This document shows positions 30,880 to 34,656 of a stretch of 34,656 nt of DNA, in pieces; position 1 is the stretch's first letter; each line of letters starts with the position of its first letter. Location: contig DAOTXX010000025.1 of the NCBI GenBank assembly GCA_034434835.1, forward strand, positions 1 through 34,656, written 5' to 3'. The stretch is from JBGLNJ01 sp034434835 (GTDB lineage Bacteria; Chloroflexota; Anaerolineae; Fen-1058). The position numbers were made by a program, and so were the translations under genes. A model generated the notes under the pieces. The model did no database searches and was not told the origin of the DNA. It was given only the letters and a program-made list of their open reading frames with translations.

Positions 30880-31359
30880 ATGAACCAGAGAATCAAACAA
30901 CAACTCGAAGCATACTGCGACCTGACCCCGGCGATGTTGGCTGCGCTCGATGATCCAGGCCGAGGGCATCCCAATAGCCTGTCCGCGTTGGCAGAGGACG
31001 GTTTGCTGATGGTCAGGCAACGAACCGGTGCGGGACAACAGCTTTTGGAGCGCGCCCAACAAATCATGGCAGGGACATGGGAAGTGCCCGGCCCCGAGTT
31101 CCCCGTCACATGGCTCGACAACCTGCGCATAACGGTTGCCCGCTGCCGCAAGTTTGGCCTGCGGACGGTGCACGTCAAGGCGCTGCGTCACCTGGCCCAC
31201 TTTCCCGGCACGACGTGGAAGTATCTCTGCTCCCTCTATGGCGAACAAGCCTTGCGTGTGTTGCTTGAGCGCGGATTGGCTACAGGCGAGCCAAGGCGCG
31301 GCGCACCATGGTGGCCAACTGAGGCGGGACTTCAGGTGCTCAACGGGTTGCTCCTGTAA
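30880..31359 (+). CDS. Unknown 159-residue helical protein
   Basis: The ATG follows GAGGAGATCAACACG. The protein is mostly helical; it has LTPAMLAALDDPG...LSALAEDGLLMVR and a C-terminal part VLLERGLATGEPRRGAPWWPTEAGLQVLNGLL. That last part resembles a winged-helix unit (helix, wing, helix), so DNA binding is possible. No confident family. It lies 13 bases after the methyltransferase and 14 bases before the clamp-motif peptide, so it is part of the same operon. Confidence 0.55.
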   Translation: MNQRIKQQLEAYCDLTPAMLAALDDPGRGHPNSLSALAEDGLLMVRQRTGAGQQLLERAQQIMAGTWEVPGPEFPVTWLDNLRITVARCRKFGLRTVHVKALRHLAHFPGTTWKYLCSLYGEQALRVLLERGLATGEPRRGAPWWPTEAGLQVLNGLLL

Positions 31360-31373
31360 CGGAGAAAACAATC

Positions 31374-31574
31374 ATGCGAACTCAGAAGACCACGCCAATC
31401 ACGACCGACGAGTGGGTGCATCGCCTCAATACGCTCGCGCGCCAGATGGACGAGATGTGTGAAGGTGTCCATCCGTCTGCATGGCACGAGTTGACCGAGG
31501 AGCTACGCGCCGAGTTCTACCGTGTGGTGCAGATGCCCACGTATGACCCGCCGAGGCAACCGAGCCTGTTTTGA
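31374..31574 (+). CDS. 66-residue protein ending in QPSLF (possible clamp-binding peptide)
   Basis: GGAGAAAACAATCATG gives a ribosome site. The protein has a basic start, a central amphipathic helix region (EWVHRLNTLARQMDEM, WHELTEELRAEFYRVV), a flexible Pro-rich stretch and the C-terminus QPSLF. The bacterial beta-clamp-binding pentapeptide is QL(S/D)LF, so four of five positions match, at an exposed end. The window encodes its own clamp at 16383. The protein may bind that clamp or the host clamp (inference). It is the last plus-strand gene before a strong terminator. Confidence 0.6.
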   Translation: MRTQKTTPITTDEWVHRLNTLARQMDEMCEGVHPSAWHELTEELRAEFYRVVQMPTYDPPRQPSLF

Positions 31575-31594
31575 GAGATTGCCCGACAATCTCT
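31574..31594. terminator. Short hairpin after the last plus-strand gene
   Basis: AGAGATTG (31574-31581) pairs perfectly with CAATCTCT (31587-31594) around CCCGA. It touches the stop codon of the plus gene and the stop of the minus-strand gene. Confidence 0.55.
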
Positions 31595-31911
31595 TAACTG
31601 TCCTGGTGGGGCAAGTCATTTGTCCCACCAGGTTTGGGGGCTTTCTTTTTCTGTTGTTCTCCAACAATCTGCTCGATGCTCTTGACGACATCGGGCCGCG
31701 CTTTCCCGAACCGTTTGAAGTAGATGCTCTCGATGAAATCTGGCAGAGGCGCTTTCCAAGGCTCTTGCCTTTCGTTGGCCAGTTTGCCAAACTTTTTGGG
31801 GTTCAGGCCAAGCTCTCTTGCCATCTGGATGTGCATGTCGGAAAGATGGTATCTTTTGCGAGCCTCAATCCAGACCTGATATTTCGTCGGAATCGTTTTC
31901 TTCTTTGCCAT
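31594..31911 (-). CDS. Conserved hypothetical small basic protein
   Basis: The 105-residue frame starts at MAKKKTIPTKYQ, with AGAGAACAC just upstream; five codons longer from 31926 is possible. Key segments are YQVWIEARKRYHLS, MARELGLNPKKFGKLAN, EPWKAPLPDFIE and YFKRFGK. I recall this pattern (ARELG-NPKK-GKLAN-EPWKAPLP) as a widespread uncharacterised bacterial family of about this size; that is from memory and not checked. It is basic, probably cytosolic, and could bind nucleic acid. It converges on the plus-strand operon, and its last codons form the terminator stem. It may be chromosomal rather than part of the element. Confidence 0.7.
   Translation of the reverse strand: MAKKKTIPTKYQVWIEARKRYHLSDMHIQMARELGLNPKKFGKLANERQEPWKAPLPDFIESIYFKRFGKARPDVVKSIEQIVGEQQKKKAPKPGGTNDLPHQDS
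31602..31650 (+). terminator. Terminator of the ATPase/methyltransferase operon
   Basis: CCTGGTGGGGCAAG (31602-31615) pairs over 14 positions with TTTGTCCCACCAGG (31619-31632), two G-U, with a 3-base loop, followed by TTTGGGGGCTTTCTTTTT. The stem lies within the last codons of the convergent minus-strand gene. Confidence 0.7.
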
Positions 31912-31926
31912 GTGTTCTCTGTTCAT

Positions 31927-32215
31927 CGGGCTTAGGCACTCGCACCTTCAAGCGTGACGTACCCCTGAATATCGTTGAGTCACTTGGGCGGCACTCGGAA
32001 GTATAAGAGTTCTTCCACCAACCACACATGGTTGGTCAGGTCTGCTGCCATGGCCGGTGTCGCACTCAAACTAGTGTACATTGTGCAACAGTTGTACACG
32101 ACGCCCGACAGAACATCTTGGCACGCAGGCAGTCAGTAGTCTGTGCCGATAGGAAACAGGGGGTCGGTTGCGCTTGCAGTCGGCCTCGTCTCATCTGGGC
32201 AGTCACGGTATCGAA
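31927..32215. promoter_or_regulatory. Intergenic region with two inverted repeats
   Basis: No gene is seen. ACCAACC/GGTTGGT (32017-32023, 32030-32036) forms a 7-bp hairpin with a 6-base loop. GTGTACA/TGTACAC (32074-32080, 32093-32099) is a spaced palindrome that could be an operator. A minus-strand TATACT (32005-32000) may be the -10 box of the 31911 gene, but no good -35 lies behind it. Confidence 0.4.
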
Positions 32216-33553
32216 TCAACGCAGTATTAGCGGCAGGTACAACCAGAAGGTTGGACTAGGCCCCGTCCCACCACTCAATCGCAAAATGACTGACCAGCTG
32301 TAGGCCAAGCTCTGCAACCCGCCCACGGCCCAGCCGCTGTTGGGGCCGCTCAGTGCCACTGACCAGAGATGTTTCGACGTCGGACTGGCGGCAACGCTCC
32401 AGCGGCCTCCGCTCAAGCGCAGGATGATGGAACTGGGGTCTAGGGCCGTCTCGCCCCACCCGCCCACTGCCCAGCCGTCCTCGGGACCGCTGAGCACCAC
32501 AGACCAGAGATGTTTCGACGTCGGGCTTGCAGCGACGCTCCATGTCCCTCCGGTCAACTGCAGGATGGTGCCATTGTAACCCACGGCCCAACCGTCGTTC
32601 GGCCCACTCAACGCCACGGAGGTGAGATTTTGCGTCGTCGGGCTGGTGGCAACGCTCCATGTCCCTCCATTCAATCGTAGGATCGTGCCGGTGTAGCCCA
32701 CAGCCCAGCCGCTCGGCCCGCTCAACGCCACCGAAGTGAGGGGATACTGCGTTGGACTGCTCACGTCGCTCCAGGTTCCTCCGCTCAGCCGGAGAATGAC
32801 AGAAACAAATTGGTAGACCGATCCGCCCACAGCCCAGCCGTCGTTCGACCCACTCAGTGCCACAGAGTTAAGAGGGATTAAAGTCGGACCAGTGATGACA
32901 CTCCACGTACCCCCATTCAAGCGCAGGATGACTGAACTGTACTCTGCGGACGGCTCATACCCGCCCACGGCCCAGCCGTCATTCGGCCCGCTGAGCGCCA
33001 CAGAGTTGAAAACGCCCAATGGGGGATCGCGGACGGGGCTCCACGTCCCGTTGCTCAAGCGCAGGATCGTTGCCCTTCTACCCACGGCCCAGCCGTCGTT
33101 CGGCCCGCTTAGTGCCACAGAATAAAGAGGGCCCCTTGTCTGCTTCACAATACTGTCATCGATGACGGGGCTCCACGTCCCTTCACTCAGTCGCAGAATC
33201 TTGGCAGTGGCAGTCGAGCTGTCGCCCGCCGCCCATCTGTCGTCGGGGCTGCTCAACTCCACTGAATCAGCACCTGATGAGCTGCTCGCAACACTCCAGA
33301 TGCCTTCGCTCAGGCGCAGGATGACACCGTCGCCGACGGCCCAGCCATCGTTGGGGCCGCTGAGCGCAACGGACTGGAGACGGCTCGACGTCGGGCTGGT
33401 GACAACGCTCCAAGTTCCTCCGCTCAAGCGCAGGATGACTGAACTGGGGTCCAGGGCTACCTCGCTCCCCACACCGACGGCCCAGCCATCGTTGGGCCGC
33501 TGAGCGCAACGGACAAGAGATGGCTCGACGTCGGGCTGCTGACAACACTCCAC
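32216..33553 (-). pseudogene. DGWAVG-repeat secreted protein, 3' part (after frameshift)
   Basis: This frame holds ten units of ~41 residues with the core SGPNDGWAVG, then xxxTILRLSGGTWSVV and SPTxxxLxSVAL, and ends with the C-terminal motif LYLPLILR. The repeats should form beta-propeller blades, and proteins of this type are exported. The frame has no valid start of its own: it continues the 33457-34509 frame after a one-base loss. At 33494-33496 the run is GGG where the neighbouring repeat (33352-33358) has GGGG; restoring one base joins the two frames into a single reading frame of 18 units. It is either a decayed gene, a homopolymer base error or a phase-variable switch. Confidence 0.7.
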
Positions 33554-34510
33554 ACTCCTTGGCTCAGCCGCAGGATTGTGCCATACTCGCCCACAGCCCA
33601 GCCATCGTTTGAGCCACTTAACGCCACGGAATAGAGGGTGTTTGTCGTCGGGCAGGTGACAGTGATCGGCACCCCCCCACTCAGTCGCACTATGACGGAC
33701 TCTCCGAAACCAGACGCCCCCCCCACAGCCCAGCCATCATCTGGCCCGCTCAGTGCTACGGAGTAGAGAGGAATCAACGGTGAGATTGAGCCGTCAACTT
33801 TACTCCATAGTCCCCCGCTAAGCCGCAGCATGGTGCCGCTGTAACCCACGGCCCAGCCGTCGTTTGGGCCACTGAGCGCCGCCGAGAAGAGAAACAAGCA
33901 CCATGCCGGGCTGTTGACTGTGCTCCATATCCCTCCGCTGAGCTGCAGGATGCTGCAACCATCGCCCACGGCCCAGCCGTCGTTGGGGCCGCTAAGTGCG
34001 ACCGATTGTAGCCAGCTTGTTGGCCTGTTGACCAAGCTCCATGTCCCTCCGCTCAGCCGCAGAATGGTGTCGCCCACGGCCCATCCCGTGTCCGGGCCAC
34101 TCAACGCCACAGACCCCAGAGGGAAAGACCTCGGGTAGCTGACGGCACTCCACGTTCCACCGCTCAGCCGCAGAATGACCGACCCAAAGTTGTCTCCTGG
34201 CCCCCCTACGGCCCAGCCCTCGTTCGATCCGCTGATTGCTACTGCATAGAGATTGATCCACATTGGACTGCTGGTTTCGCTCCACGTTCCTCCGCTCAAC
34301 TGCAGGATGATGCCACCCCTGCCCACAGCCCAGCCGTCGTTCGGCCCACTCAATGCCACGGAAGCGGCCGCCAACTGGTCATTGGCAATAGTCCAGATGC
34401 CTCCAGCGAGACGCAGAATCCTGCCTCCCACTGCCCAGCCGTCGTTGGGTCCGCTCAATGCCACAGAGCTAAGGTCCGAGGTTGTTGGGCTGTCAACCTT
34501 GCTCCACATC
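32330..34510 (-). repeat. 18-unit tandem repeat encoding DGWAVG blades
   Basis: Units of about 115-140 bases recur with the conserved plus-strand words CCCACGGCCCAGCCGTC and CTCAAGCGCAGGAT. Unit lengths vary because the loop after WAVG varies. Such near-identical DNA repeats allow slippage and recombination and are also prone to assembly error. Confidence 0.8.
33457..34509 (-). pseudogene. DGWAVG-repeat secreted protein, 5' part (truncated)
   Basis: The frame holds eight further DGWAVG units (for example NDGWAVGRGGIILQLSGG and DDGWAVGGASGFGESV). Its listed start, MWSKV, is only the middle of a repeat (the preceding codons read LSGG), and an in-frame TGA lies just upstream, so signal peptide and N-terminus are missing. 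At its 3' end the frame runs into 20 or so codons of wrong-frame sequence (SGPTMAGPSVW, where NDGWAVG is expected) because of the one-base loss at 33494. The original gene was probably at least 790 residues. Loss of the 5' end suggests the locus is decaying or that a rearrangement breakpoint lies near 34520. Confidence 0.65.
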
Positions 34511-34528
34511 CCTCCACTCAGCCCTAAT

Positions 34529-34656
34529 CATTACCCACAATTCACGGGGAGGCTGCGAGAGGGTGAAAGAGTCGCCAAGCCTGGGCTATATCGTTCAGAC
34601 GTTGCAGGCCACGCCAGATCACGGTGGGGCCGGGTTCGCCATCATGCGTGCGCCCC
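34529..34656. other. Right end of window, nothing recognised
   Basis: These 128 bases are not part of the DGWAVG repeat and show no complete gene. The repeat stops abruptly near 34525, so a junction may lie here. Confidence 0.4.

Noticed and set aside
29124..31178. Long minus-strand open frame (684 codons)
   Set aside because: It is antisense to the methyltransferase, whose frame has clear motifs. GC-rich DNA makes such shadows; no ribosome site or domain seen.
31320..31359. Clamp-binding motif at the end of the 30880 protein (QVLNGLLL)
   Set aside because: It lacks the terminal aromatic and the correct spacing, and fits better as the last helix of a winged-helix-like unit.
32330..34510. 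CRISPR-like array
   Set aside because: The repeats are protein-coding units of variable length with no constant direct repeat and spacer pattern.

Overview
The window looks like GC-rich chromosome or large-element DNA from a Chloroflexota bacterium (Anaerolineae-like; inference). The reasons are a Tad-type pilus cluster with no outer-membrane secretin among the genes visible, a SpoVS-family gene, secreted proteins ending in or containing a YLPLxxR/K-type motif, PT-rich linkers, LVIVD and DGWAVG repeat proteins, and intergenic spacers built of short degenerate direct and inverted repeats.

Region 1 (1-5.5 kb) is a tightly packed plus-strand Tad/Flp operon: TadB-like and TadC-like membrane platform proteins, two small Flp-type pilins (the first with an in-frame TAA), two paralogous A24 prepilin peptidases, a lytic transglycosylase, TadE-like and TadG-like pseudopilins and a SpoVS protein. 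Many genes overlap by a few bases. The ATPase would lie upstream of the window. Region 2 (5.5-8.4 kb) holds one small unknown gene and two secreted proteins. Region 3 (8.45-10.07 kb) is a tyrosine recombinase behind a good sigma70-like promoter, followed by an OB-fold/SSB-like protein. An 836-base hairpin-rich non-coding stretch then precedes a 1443-residue secreted beta-propeller/beta-helix protein (10.9-15.2 kb).

Region 4 (15.4-31.6 kb) has the character of a mobile element or plasmid. Its first operon (15.7-21.5 kb) carries a private DNA polymerase beta clamp, a SWIM zinc finger fused to a Rad52-type annealing protein that is broken by an in-frame TGA, a canonical SSB, a zincin-like protein, a RadC protein and several small unknowns. 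A convergent minus-strand pair of unknown genes (21.6-22.8 kb), with its own promoter, interrupts it. The second operon (23.3-31.6 kb) carries a MoxR/RavA-like AAA+ ATPase, a ViaA-like VWA protein, a 1044-residue DNA methyltransferase fusion and unknowns, and ends in a 66-residue protein whose last five residues (QPSLF) resemble a beta-clamp-binding motif. Both operons are preceded by diverged copies of the same non-coding element: a tRNA-like domain without a D-arm, followed by a conserved 138-base block. Most genes of this region share the start context AACACGATG, and most gaps contain a strong hairpin.

Region 5 (31.6-34.66 kb, minus strand) has a small conserved hypothetical gene and an 18-unit DGWAVG repeat protein that has lost its 5' end and carries a one-base frameshift.

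The most novel-looking features are the paired tRNA-like leaders and the clamp/SSB/annealase plus ATPase/VWA/methyltransferase element that they introduce. No polymerase, replication initiator, conjugation gene, CRISPR array or rRNA gene was seen.
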